A DNA stretch of 64,000 bases, from assembly GCF_022867805.1 (NCBI RefSeq), contig NZ_JALIFO010000016.1, forward strand, positions 62,001 to 126,000, read 5' to 3'. Of the stretch, positions 26,529-34,219 are shown piece by piece. A program made the position numbers and the translations under genes. Source of the DNA: Cuneatibacter sp. NSJ-177. GTDB lineage: Bacteria > Bacillota > Clostridia > Lachnospirales > Lachnospiraceae. The stretch's first letter is position 1, and each line of letters opens with the position of its first letter. The notes beneath the pieces were generated by a model that was not told the origin of the DNA, searched no databases, and saw only the letters and a list, made by a program, of their open reading frames with translations.

Positions 26529-27890
26529 TTAAATGACGGAATGATCTACCAAACGAACGCCGTCCTTCGCCACCAGTTTCCCGTTGACATAGATCCGCTC
26601 TACCTGGGAAATGTGAGGGTAAGAAGTAACCAGCACATCAGCGGTATAACCCTCTTTCAGCAGGCCAAGGTTCGGGGCCAAAAGCGGGATGGCATCCGCT
26701 ACGTTCTTGGTGCAGTAGGCGATGGCTCTGGGCAGAGTTGTCAGCCCCTCCTCCAGAGCGTGCTCTACGGATTCCAGCATGGAGTCGAAGGTTCCATTGG
26801 CGAAGTCCGTGGAGACCACATCCATCAGATCCAGCTTATAGAACTCCAGCAGGTTCTCCGGGCTGGCCACCAGGCGCTTGGCTCCCCAGGGATCATGAAC
26901 CGCCGCGTCAATAATAACGCCGTAATTCTGTTTCAGCTCCATGGTGTTAACCACAGCCTCATCTCTGGTGAACAGATAGTTGGAGTGGCAGGCAATGAAG
27001 TGGTTCAAGCCCATCTTTGCCACCTCCTGCACCTTCTTCATGGAGGTGGGAGCATTGTGGCACATCAGCGGGACATCCAGGGCCTTTGCCACCCGTGCCG
27101 CCTCTTCATAGCCGTTCAGAGCGACCTGTACGGAAGCATAGGTGGTGGCGTACACGATATCCCGGCACTCTTCCGGCGTCATGATGGAATCCAGGTTGTT
27201 TTCCTTCAAAGCCGCCGCCACGGTATCTCTGTCATAATAAGATTTCTCTATGTATCTTCCCAGCACGGAAAGCTTCATGGCGCGGGCTTGCAGATAGTCG
27301 ATATCCACGCCCTTGGCCGCCTTTACGGCTCTCGGAATGTAAAGGTAATCCTGTCCGCCGCCGCCCAAGGTATGGCCGCCGCCGACTTCGCCGATACAAA
27401 CCGCGCCGTCCGCCATCATGCGTTCCATGGACATGATTTTATGCTTCTCGGAAATCCCTCTGCCGTCGCAGGCCATGCAGGCTTCCAGGTTAAGGGGGCC
27501 GTGGGTGGTGGCTGTCTTAATCCGCATCGGATGGCATTTCTGGGTCTCTTTTACCTCATCCATGGTGACGAAACCGTCTACGTTCAGCACGGTGGTGCAG
27601 CCCTGCAGGAAGTTCCGGTCCAAAAGCTCCATGATTCTTTCCTTGCCGTAGTTGGTCAGACCGCTGGCAAAGATCGGGCCGAAGGTTACGCCATGGTTGT
27701 GATGGTTGATCATGCCAGGCATGATGCACTTGCCGGTACAGTCAATGACCTCCTCCGCATACTGCTCGATCTCCGGAGCCACATGCTCCGTGACGCCCAA
27801 AATTTCTCCGTCGCGGATCAGGACGCTGCCCTTCTCCAACAAAGTTTTGCCGTCGCCGGTCACCACTGTGCCGTCTTTCAAGATAAACAT
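26529..27890 (-). CDS. Amidohydrolase-family metal-dependent hydrolase (enamidase-like)
   Basis: 453 residues of the amidohydrolase superfamily. A small N-terminal beta domain (GSVLIRDGEILGV) leads into the metal-binding His-x-His (HNH, residues 64-66), later histidines in PLMCHNAPTSM and FIACHSNYLF, the catalytic aspartate in VVSTDFANG, and a composite C-terminal sheet (LKEGYTADVLVT). Such enzymes hydrolyse cyclic amides and amidines. Next to the reductase-like gene it occupies the role of enamidase, which opens the reduced ring in nicotinate fermentation. The start follows GGAGGAAATGG. Confidence 0.82.
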   Translation of the reverse strand: MFILKDGTVVTGDGKTLLEKGSVLIRDGEILGVTEHVAPEIEQYAEEVIDCTGKCIMPGMINHHNHGVTFGPIFASGLTNYGKERIMELLDRNFLQGCTTVLNVDGFVTMDEVKETQKCHPMRIKTATTHGPLNLEACMACDGRGISEKHKIMSMERMMADGAVCIGEVGGGHTLGGGGQDYLYIPRAVKAAKGVDIDYLQARAMKLSVLGRYIEKSYYDRDTVAAALKENNLDSIMTPEECRDIVYATTYASVQVALNGYEEAARVAKALDVPLMCHNAPTSMKKVQEVAKMGLNHFIACHSNYLFTRDEAVVNTMELKQNYGVIIDAAVHDPWGAKRLVASPENLLEFYKLDLMDVVSTDFANGTFDSMLESVEHALEEGLTTLPRAIAYCTKNVADAIPLLAPNLGLLKEGYTADVLVTSYPHISQVERIYVNGKLVAKDGVRLVDHSVI

Positions 27891-27935
27891 TCCATTTCCT
27901 CCTGTCTGTGATTGTTCGACCATTTGGTTACTATC

Positions 27936-28018
27936 CATACCGCGCGAAGCGCGCCTATGCGAAGCATCTGTGCTGCGGTATGCCCCAGAGGGGATAAAAT
28001 ATCCGAAGGATATTTTAT
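27936..28018. repeat. Cassette of stacked triloop hairpins
   Basis: Between the fumarase alpha gene and the amidohydrolase gene lie GCGC-GAA-GCGC and ATGC-GAA-GCAT enclosed by an outer stem CATACCGC/GCGGTATG, then CCCC-AGA-GGGG, then an 11-bp stem (27994-28018) again closed by GAA. All are perfect palindromes with three-base loops. In RNA this would be a multi-branched structure ahead of the amidohydrolase ribosome site. It is likely an mRNA stability or differential-expression element, or a small repeat family. Confidence 0.7.
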
Positions 28019-28045
28019 TGCTTGGTTACGCCTTGTGTGGAAGGC

Positions 28046-28900
28046 CTACAGCTCCACGGTGGCTCTTCTTGGATCAAAGCAGCAGCCGACCCGCATGGAA
28101 ACGATGCGCACGCCGCTGGCTCTCTGGGGTCCAACCTTCAGGAAAGTGGCAAGCGCCGTCGTCCTGCCGCCCAGCCCCAGCGGGCCGATCCCGCTCTCGT
28201 TGACCCGTCTTGTGATTTCCTGTTCCATCGGGGACTGGCGGGAGAAGTCTCCGCGGCACATTGCCTCCAAAGAAAGGGAAGCGGCTTCCAGGTTGCTGCG
28301 GCCGATGCCAAAGCCAAGAACTGCGGGAAGGCAGCCTAATTTGTCGCAGCCTTCGGTGGCCCACTGCACCATCTCGTCTATCACTACCTCCGCGGAATGT
28401 TTGTGGAACACCCGCAGCGTCTTTCCTCGGATTTCCGGTCCGCCGCCCATCATGATCACGGTGAGGCGTACCCGGTCGCTGTCCGGAAGCTCGCGGATCT
28501 GGATCGGGGCCAGTGCAACCGCGCCGGAATCCTCAGACAGGCCGCAGCATTGGCTGAGCCGTTCGGCGTCGCCGCCTTTGACGCCCATCGGGCGGCCGGG
28601 AAGCCTGCGAAGTCCGTCTGCAATCCCCTCTCGAATTGCGCTTTGAAATCCTCCGGGCAGTGATGCCCGATCTCCCACCTCCAAAAAAACATGGGGAATT
28701 CCCGTGTCATCGCAGAGGGGAAATTTTGTTTTTTCCGCCACTGCGGCGTTTTCTAAGATACTCTCCAAAACCCATTTGGCGTTCGGGTTTCTCTCCTTTT
28801 TCACCGCCATCCGGTAGGCTTCTTCCTGGTCCGGCCGGAACACCGTGCTGGCCTGAATCAAGGTGTCCGATGTTTTCCTGACAATCTCCTCATAGGTCAT
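28046..28900 (-). CDS. Class I fumarase/mesaconase-type hydro-lyase, alpha subunit
   Basis: 284 residues corresponding to the N-terminal domain of class I fumarases and L-tartrate dehydratase alpha: KFPLCDDTGIPHVFLEVG, VGCCFDPRRATVEL and the Cys residues expected to ligate a [4Fe-4S] cluster (Cys in LCDDTG, LSQCCGLSED and VGCCF). With the beta subunit it hydrates mesaconate to citramalate, or fumarate to malate. Placed between citramalate-lyase-type and methylaspartase genes, the mesaconase role is the most coherent. Its start overlaps the beta gene stop. Confidence 0.88.
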   Translation of the reverse strand: MTYEEIVRKTSDTLIQASTVFRPDQEEAYRMAVKKERNPNAKWVLESILENAAVAEKTKFPLCDDTGIPHVFLEVGDRASLPGGFQSAIREGIADGLRRLPGRPMGVKGGDAERLSQCCGLSEDSGAVALAPIQIRELPDSDRVRLTVIMMGGGPEIRGKTLRVFHKHSAEVVIDEMVQWATEGCDKLGCLPAVLGFGIGRSNLEAASLSLEAMCRGDFSRQSPMEQEITRRVNESGIGPLGLGGRTTALATFLKVGPQRASGVRIVSMRVGCCFDPRRATVEL

Positions 28901-29421
28901 TGCGGCTTTCCTCCTTCTTTGTCAAAGATAGATTTTCCGTGGGCGATGGCTACGATCGCGGGGAAATCCGTCACGATAAGCCGGGTAAAGGCCTCCATGC
29001 CTTCCTCCGGGTAGGCCGCGATTTCCTGGCTTTGAATCTTGGAGGTCAGCAGCGCCGTGTTCGGCGGCGTCACCAGGAAGACGGAATTGTTTTCTTTCAG
29101 CGCCTCCACGGTCTCTTTTTTCAGGCTTCCCTTTCCGATATGAAAACGGATCCCTGCTTTGGACAGACCCGGTATGGATCCCTCGATGTCCAGCTTGTTG
29201 CTGGAAGTCGGTCCGATTCCGGCCGGACTGACCGCAGTGTGGAAGACCGCATAGCCTTCCAGCGGAATTTTTTCCGAATCCCAGGCGCCCTCCTCTAAAG
29301 TCTTCACGATTTTCGGGAGCACGGCGTCCCGCCCGCAGTAGATCACCCCGCTGATTTCCAGCGTATCGTTGACTTGAAGCTTTTGGATCACTGCATCATC
29401 TACAGGCATGGTTACCTTCAA
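28897..29421 (-). CDS. Class I fumarase/mesaconase-type hydro-lyase, beta subunit
   Basis: About 174 residues matching the C-terminal domain of class I fumarases: LQVNDTLEISGVIYCGRDAV, VFHTAVSPAGIGPTSSNKLD and FRFHIGKGSLKKETVEAL-like helices. I prefer a TTG start because AAGGAGGAGG lies directly upstream and the protein then begins MKVTMPVDD, as in relatives; an ATG 42 nt upstream with a crowded GGGAGGG site is the alternative. It is encoded immediately before the alpha subunit. Confidence 0.87.
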   Translation of the reverse strand: MKVTMPVDDAVIQKLQVNDTLEISGVIYCGRDAVLPKIVKTLEEGAWDSEKIPLEGYAVFHTAVSPAGIGPTSSNKLDIEGSIPGLSKAGIRFHIGKGSLKKETVEALKENNSVFLVTPPNTALLTSKIQSQEIAAYPEEGMEAFTRLIVTDFPAIVAIAHGKSIFDKEGGKPQ

Positions 29422-29505
29422 TGTTCCTCCTCCTTTTCCTTTCGATATGGGCAAAGCGGACATTTTCCCTCCCCTTTGCCGCCTGGTTCCGCCGCCTGGG
29501 ACGCT

Positions 29506-30036
29506 TTATGGTTGATCCGCGTCCAGGTAGGCTTCAATCTGTTGATTCATATAGCGGATCAGCTCTTCCTGGGAGTGGCCTCCCTCTCTGGCGCAGAGCT
29601 TCGCATCCCTCTCGCAGAGGTAGCAGCGCCTGGGGCGGCGGCCGAAATCCCGGCGGCTCAACGCCCGGCAGTGGTGATCATAGACATCCAAATCCACGAA
29701 ACGGCCTAAAGGATGATGGTCCTCGATCTCCATGCTGGCAATTTTGATCTCCGTTGCCTCCGTTCCCATGCAGTACAGGACCACCGGTCCCTCCTCTGTC
29801 ACCATCGATTCCCGGTGGAGAATACTTCCGCCGAATTCCCGGAGAATCCGCTCATTCAGCGTCCGGACAACGGCTCTGGTCTGGGGGGTGTCCTTCTTCG
29901 CGCCAGGACAGTTGACTCGGAGGCACAGGAGACTTGCCATATACCGGCGGGTCAGCTCTTCCTGTCTGGCTACCCGTTCTTCCCTTGCATTCAGGAGCCC
30001 CAGGAGAGTAAAATCCTGACTCATTCCCTTTCTCAT
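29506..30036 (-). CDS. citX: CitX: apo-citrate lyase phosphoribosyl-dephospho-CoA transferase
   Basis: 176 residues with the CitX signature VVLYCMGTEATEIKIASMEI and PLGRFVDLDVYD, plus CYLCERDAKLCAREGGHS. CitX attaches the 2'-(5''-triphosphoribosyl)-3'-dephospho-CoA group to serine of the acyl carrier subunit CitD. CitG, which makes the precursor, is not in the window, so it must lie elsewhere. Located downstream of citF after a 12-bp hairpin. Confidence 0.9.
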   Translation of the reverse strand: MRKGMSQDFTLLGLLNAREERVARQEELTRRYMASLLCLRVNCPGAKKDTPQTRAVVRTLNERILREFGGSILHRESMVTEEGPVVLYCMGTEATEIKIASMEIEDHHPLGRFVDLDVYDHHCRALSRRDFGRRPRRCYLCERDAKLCAREGGHSQEELIRYMNQQIEAYLDADQP

Positions 30037-30067
30037 GATTCATTGCGCTCCTTCGCTGTGTTTGGGC

Positions 30068-30094
30068 AAACAGATCTGCTCCGCAGATCTGTTT
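30068..30094. promoter_or_regulatory. Intercistronic 12-bp hairpin between citF and citX
   Basis: A perfect 12-bp inverted repeat (AAACAGATCTGC and GCAGATCTGTTT) with a 3-nt loop starts exactly at the citF stop codon. Its minus-strand form ends in only a short T-tract. It could reduce transcription into citX and the downstream catabolic genes or protect the upstream cit mRNA from 3' decay. Confidence 0.65.
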
Positions 30095-31653
30095 CATTCG
30101 CGGATTTGGCGGATTACGTCGATCAGCGTTCCGTCCCGGTACTCCACCACGGCCACGATCTGGTCCGTGCATTCCATCGGCTTCGGCACCCCGGTGATTC
30201 CCAGAGCCATATCCCGGAGTTCTTCGATGCTGACCAGCTTTAAACTGGTCTTCTCCAGATTTTCTTTTAAAACCGGATAGTTCCGGTGTTTCGGGTTCAG
30301 CGCAATTCCTGCGTCCGTCACCACCACGGCCACTGTCTCTCCCGGTGTACAGAGGGTAAAGACCCGATCCACCACCGAAGGGGTCCGCCCCCGGAACAGA
30401 GGAAGCGTAACGATGGAGACATCTGCTCCGGCAGCCACATCTGGACCGCCTCCCAGTCCGCCCATCATCTCCCCGCTGGAACCGGTCAGAATGTTGACGT
30501 TAAAGTCCGTGTCCACCTCCAAGGCTCCCAGAACCCCGATATTCACCTGGTTTACAAAGCATCCCTTGTTGTGGGGGTTGGAATAGGTGGAGTTGTCACA
30601 TTCCACCATGCGGGGCTGATGTGCCATAGCCATGGCCGCCACTGCGTCAAAGGACTGTACCGCCTGAATGCAGTCCACCAGCCCTTCTTCCAACAGGCTG
30701 CTGACCGCCGCCGGCACCCCTCCCAGGACAAAGCTGGCGCGAATATTCTGTTCCTTCATCCGCTCTTTTATGTAATTGGTGCAGGCAATCGCAATGGCGC
30801 CTGCTCCGGTCTGGAAGGAAAATCCATCCGCAAAAAATCCGGAGTGAGCAATGACTTCTGCGGTCAGTTCCGCAATCCGCAGATCCCTGGGGCTCTTTGT
30901 CTGTCTCGCCGCGCCTTTTCCGATTTTGCTGCTGTCGCCGATCTCCTCCACAACCACCACATGATCCACTTGATCCTGACAGATCGACGCCGGCACACAA
31001 GGAAAGTCTACCAGAGTGTCGGTGATCACCACCACCTGCCTTGCGCTGCGGGCATCGATCTTGGCATACCCTAGGGAGCCGCAGGCGTTCTTTCCGCCGG
31101 TACCGTTGGCATTTCCATAACAGTCCGACGCAGACGCGCCGATAAAGGCCACGTCAATCTCAAGTTCTCCGGCCTCGATAGCCCTGGGCCTTCCGCCGTG
31201 GGGCCTCAAAATCACCGGTTCCGCCAAGGGAAGTCCCCGGATCACCGCATCGCCCAGCTGGCCTCTGATCCCGCTGGCTTCGATCCGGTTGATCGTGCCG
31301 TCCTTCACGAAATTCACGATGGAGGGCTCTTTGATATTGACCACTGCGCTGGGGGCAAACTTCAGGCCTTTAATGCCCAGTTCCCGGATGGCGGTTAAGA
31401 CCTGGCCGATGATCCGGTCGCCCTCCCGAAAATGGTGATGGAAGGAGATGGTCATTCCGTCTTTTAATCCACTTGCCAGAATCGCCGCTTTTAAATCGGA
31501 GCGCATCTTACTCTCCCCCGGTATGAGTCTGGCCTGTCTCCGGCAAGTTTTTACCTGCTGGTCCGGTACGGTCTCAAAGGGGCCCTGATACGGCTTCCAT
31601 TTTCTCCCGTTGATCTCCTCCGGAACTTCTCTTCCCACGGAATTTATCGCCAT
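30094..31653 (-). CDS. citF: Citrate/citramalate lyase alpha subunit (CoA transferase)
   Basis: 519 residues of the CitF family: KTCRRQARLIPGESKMRSDL, SFHHHFREGDRIIGQVL, GASASDCYGNANGTGGKNACG, FQTGAGAIAI, VLTDAGIALNPKH-type end. This subunit exchanges acetate on the acyl carrier for citrate or citramalate. The methylaspartase and mesaconase genes in the same operon make citramalate lyase, as in clostridial glutamate fermentation, the likelier identity. It overlaps the CitE stop by one base (TAATG). Confidence 0.92.
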   Translation of the reverse strand: MAINSVGREVPEEINGRKWKPYQGPFETVPDQQVKTCRRQARLIPGESKMRSDLKAAILASGLKDGMTISFHHHFREGDRIIGQVLTAIRELGIKGLKFAPSAVVNIKEPSIVNFVKDGTINRIEASGIRGQLGDAVIRGLPLAEPVILRPHGGRPRAIEAGELEIDVAFIGASASDCYGNANGTGGKNACGSLGYAKIDARSARQVVVITDTLVDFPCVPASICQDQVDHVVVVEEIGDSSKIGKGAARQTKSPRDLRIAELTAEVIAHSGFFADGFSFQTGAGAIAIACTNYIKERMKEQNIRASFVLGGVPAAVSSLLEEGLVDCIQAVQSFDAVAAMAMAHQPRMVECDNSTYSNPHNKGCFVNQVNIGVLGALEVDTDFNVNILTGSSGEMMGGLGGGPDVAAGADVSIVTLPLFRGRTPSVVDRVFTLCTPGETVAVVVTDAGIALNPKHRNYPVLKENLEKTSLKLVSIEELRDMALGITGVPKPMECTDQIVAVVEYRDGTLIDVIRQIRE

Positions 31654-32552
31654 TACCGTTCACCTCCCACTTTGATTCCCGCCGCCTTGGCACGGGCCAC
31701 CGTGTTCTGGGCCCGCAGCACAATGGGCTCGTCGATCATGTTTCCGTCCAGACTCACCGCGCCCTTGCCCTGACGCCGTCCCTCCTCGATGGCTGCCAGC
31801 ACCCGGAGCGCGTGGCGGATCTCCTTTTCCGAAGGGGTGAAAAAGCTGTTGACAATATCAATCTGCCTCGGATGGATTACCGTCTTTCCGTCAAATCCCA
31901 TGTTTTTTGTCATCCGGCTGTCTTCCCGCAGGCCGTCCAGATCATTGATGTCCGAAAACACGACGTCAAGGGCCTGGATGCCAGCGGCCCGGCAGGCCAG
32001 CACCAGCACGTTTCTGGCATAGAAGATTTCCAGTCCCGCCTTGGTGCGTTCCATTTTCATGCTGGCGGTAAAATCCTCAGCGCTTAAAGCCAGCGCTACG
32101 TTCCGGGGACTGGCCGCCGCAATCTCCTGGGCATTCAGGATGCCCTGAAACGATTCAATGTTACAGATCAGGTTGATGCTTCCGGCAGGAATCCCCGCCT
32201 GTTTCTCCAGCCGGTCCATGAGAGCAGAAACTTGTTCCACCTCCGCCGCGGATTCCACCTTAGGCAGCCGGATGGTGTCCGGCATGGCCCGCACGGCGCA
32301 CTCCATATCTTGGTCAAAATAGATGGTGTCGATCCCATTGACCCGGATCACGACTTCCTTGTCTTTCGGGCGGTGGTACTTCACCGTATGGTAAATCAAG
32401 AGGCGCGCCGCGTCTTTTTCCGACTTGGGCACAGAATCCTCCAGGTCATAGATCAGCATATCTTCATTATAAAATGGAGCCTGCGCCATGTTGACCGGAC
32501 TGGAGGCGCTGACATAAAGCCCGGTTCTCCGAAGGGTATTGCGGTCCGTCAT
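31653..32552 (-). CDS. citE: Citrate/citramalate lyase beta subunit
   Basis: A 299-residue TIM-barrel protein of the CitE family. It shows MLIYDLEDSVPKSEKDAAR (Mg and acyl binding), VIRVNGIDTIYFDQD, RLPKVESAAEVEQVSALMD and FDGKTVIHPRQIDIVN. It cleaves the acyl-carrier-bound citramalyl or citryl thioester to acetyl-carrier plus pyruvate or oxaloacetate. The cleft residues that choose between the two cannot be judged here. Confidence 0.92.
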   Translation of the reverse strand: MTDRNTLRRTGLYVSASSPVNMAQAPFYNEDMLIYDLEDSVPKSEKDAARLLIYHTVKYHRPKDKEVVIRVNGIDTIYFDQDMECAVRAMPDTIRLPKVESAAEVEQVSALMDRLEKQAGIPAGSINLICNIESFQGILNAQEIAAASPRNVALALSAEDFTASMKMERTKAGLEIFYARNVLVLACRAAGIQALDVVFSDINDLDGLREDSRMTKNMGFDGKTVIHPRQIDIVNSFFTPSEKEIRHALRVLAAIEEGRRQGKGAVSLDGNMIDEPIVLRAQNTVARAKAAGIKVGGER

Positions 32553-32556
32553 TTTC

Positions 32557-32850
32557 TCACATCCTTTCCCAATCCACTTGGTCTCTCTTTGCCGCCCGCA
32601 ATACGGCGGCTATGAGTCTCGCCCGGATCACATGATCAAAAGCGCCTTTATCGTGAATCTCTATGGCTGCTTCCGTTACCTCCATCTCCCGGCAAACCTG
32701 ATAAACGGTTTCCAGGATGGCGTCGCCGAAGATCGCTTTGACGTCGCTTTCGAGATCCACGGCAAGGCCGCCTCCCGGATTGGGCTTTAGGATAATCTGC
32801 ACGTCGCTGGACTCTAAGGTCCCGGCGACACTGATCTCCTTTACTTCCAT
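32557..32850 (-). CDS. citD: Citrate/citramalate lyase acyl carrier subunit
   Basis: 97 residues starting MEVKEISVAGTLESSDVQI. The serine of AGTLESSD is the attachment point of the prosthetic group. It continues with the conserved GGLAVDLESDVKAIFGD block. The start is supported by GGAG about 9 nt upstream. It lies between citC and citE, the usual order. Confidence 0.93.
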   Translation of the reverse strand: MEVKEISVAGTLESSDVQIILKPNPGGGLAVDLESDVKAIFGDAILETVYQVCREMEVTEAAIEIHDKGAFDHVIRARLIAAVLRAAKRDQVDWERM

Positions 32851-32882
32851 GTCATACACTCCTCTCTGTTTCTCTCTTCCTA

Positions 32883-33935
32883 TCAAAACAAAGCGCTAGG
32901 GCTTGTTTCGTTCTGTTTCATGGTACCGGACTCTATCAGTTTTTTGGTCAGATACCGGTAGGTGGTCTCCGGCACCAGCCTTTTTATTTCTTTCAGGCCG
33001 TCCGGCTCCTTCAGCAGGGCCCGGACCCGTGAGGCGCTGATGGGTTCCCCATCCTCGCTGACTCTTGGGCAGACGTGAAAATTCACCCCGAATTCCGGCA
33101 TCCGTTTCTGCAGCACTTGATTGTAGATTGCGGTCACCGGACAAAACGGCTCTTCTCCCACAAACCGGTCGCTGATTCCAAGGACAGGGGCGAGGGAAGC
33201 GCCGAACAAAGCTGCGTCAATTTCGGCGTATGTACTCGTAAATTCCTCTTCCTTCTTCAGGAAGTAGGTGGGAAAGGTAGCGTAGGAAATGACATAAGGC
33301 CCGCCGGGATGAACGCTGACGTTGGGGATCTCCCCGATCCCCTCCTGCACCAGCCGGAACCGGTCGGCAAAGGAAAAGCTGGACCGGTCTTCCTGCACCA
33401 CGAAGATATGAAGCCAATCGCAGCGCACGGCCGCCTCCCAGACTAAGGCCAGATGGCCGTTGGTAAAAGGATTGGCATTCATTACAATGGCGCCCACCTT
33501 TTTCCATTCATTTTTTTTCAGAGGGCGAAGGGATGTCAGGTATTCCGCCAGACCGCGCTTGGAGTTTTCCAGCAAAACCGCTTTTTCTGCCTCCGCCAGT
33601 ACGGAAAAACCCAGACCGCGAAAGTAATCTTTCGTCTCCGGCTTGGTAAAAACAAACAGCTGCGTAATGCCCCGTTCATACTGGCGTTTGATCAGACTGG
33701 AAAGTAAGGTGCCCAGAGCATTTTCCCCCCGCAGGCTCTCATCCACGGCAAAACATTTCAGAACATTTCCTGCGAAACCGCCGCATGCCACCAGCCGTTC
33801 CCCCTCGAAGAGACCTGCCGCTCCTTCCAGATCCGGTTCCAGCCGCAGCCCGAACCTTGCCAGAAGGTCTGTCATCTGCGCTAAGTCCCAGGGATCATTC
33901 AGATTTATTTCCTGTAAGTGATAAGAGAAATCCAT
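32883..33935 (-). CDS. citC: [Citrate (pro-3S)-lyase] ligase
   Basis: 350 residues. An N-terminal GNAT-like domain (CFAVDESLRGENALGTLLSS) is followed by a nucleotidyltransferase domain with GAIVMNANPFTNGHLALV (the HxGH-like motif as NGHL) and ISASRVRALLKE. CitC acetylates the thiol of the prosthetic group with ATP and acetate, activating the lyase. It is the first gene of the island operon, about 25 nt downstream of the start predicted from the sigma-54 promoter. Confidence 0.93.
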   Translation of the reverse strand: MDFSYHLQEINLNDPWDLAQMTDLLARFGLRLEPDLEGAAGLFEGERLVACGGFAGNVLKCFAVDESLRGENALGTLLSSLIKRQYERGITQLFVFTKPETKDYFRGLGFSVLAEAEKAVLLENSKRGLAEYLTSLRPLKKNEWKKVGAIVMNANPFTNGHLALVWEAAVRCDWLHIFVVQEDRSSFSFADRFRLVQEGIGEIPNVSVHPGGPYVISYATFPTYFLKKEEEFTSTYAEIDAALFGASLAPVLGISDRFVGEEPFCPVTAIYNQVLQKRMPEFGVNFHVCPRVSEDGEPISASRVRALLKEPDGLKEIKRLVPETTYRYLTKKLIESGTMKQNETSPSALF

Positions 33936-33972
33936 GAGGGCTCCTTTTGTATTTGTTCTGTCCTATTTAAGA

Positions 33973-33989
33973 AGCAATTCTCATGCCAA
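33973..33989 (-). promoter_or_regulatory. Sigma-54 (RpoN) -24/-12 promoter of the citC operon
   Basis: The minus strand reads TTGGCATGAGAATTGCT, matching TTGGCACG-N4-TTGCT with the invariant GG and GC 12 bp apart. The predicted start is about 33961, just ahead of citC. A sigma-54 activator gene lies divergently next door, which makes this assignment strong. No sigma-A promoter of similar quality was seen here on this strand. Confidence 0.88.
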
Positions 33990-34087
33990 TTACAGCTTGC
34001 ACCTCTTGATTCGGCAGATTTTCCTGTCATCCGGCGTTTTTTATTCGGTAATCCGTGAAAAATAAAACAAATTATTTTTCTACCTTC

Positions 34088-34116
34088 TTGAAAATCCCGA
34101 ACCGTCATGTTATACT
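34088..34116 (+). promoter_or_regulatory. Sigma-A promoter of the sigma-54 activator gene
   Basis: Plus-strand TTGAAA (34088-34093), a 17-bp spacer and TATACT (34111-34116). The predicted start is near 34123, leaving a leader of about 97 nt before the activator start codon. Confidence 0.7.
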
Positions 34117-34130
34117 CATCCATAGCCATT

Positions 34131-34197
34131 GCAACATATGTTGCGTAGACGTTGCATTTATGTTGCGCTTTCTCTTATCTATTTCGATTGTGCAACA
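34131..34197. promoter_or_regulatory. Candidate activator-binding sites (GCAACA/TGTTGC)
   Basis: The perfect palindrome GCAACATATGTTGC (34131-34144) is followed by GTTGCATTTATGTTGC (34151-34166) and GTGCAACA (34190-34197). These repeated half-sites lie 170-240 bp upstream of the citC start, a normal enhancer distance for sigma-54 activators, and also just downstream of the activator's own predicted start, where binding would repress it. Confidence 0.65.
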
Positions 34198-34219
34198 TCA
34201 TCAAGGGGGACTCTTGGAA

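Noticed and set aside
20564-29463. Internal sigma-54 promoters before the fumarase, methylaspartase or TRAP genes
   Set aside because: I looked for paired GG/GC elements at the right spacing in the larger gaps and saw none convincing.
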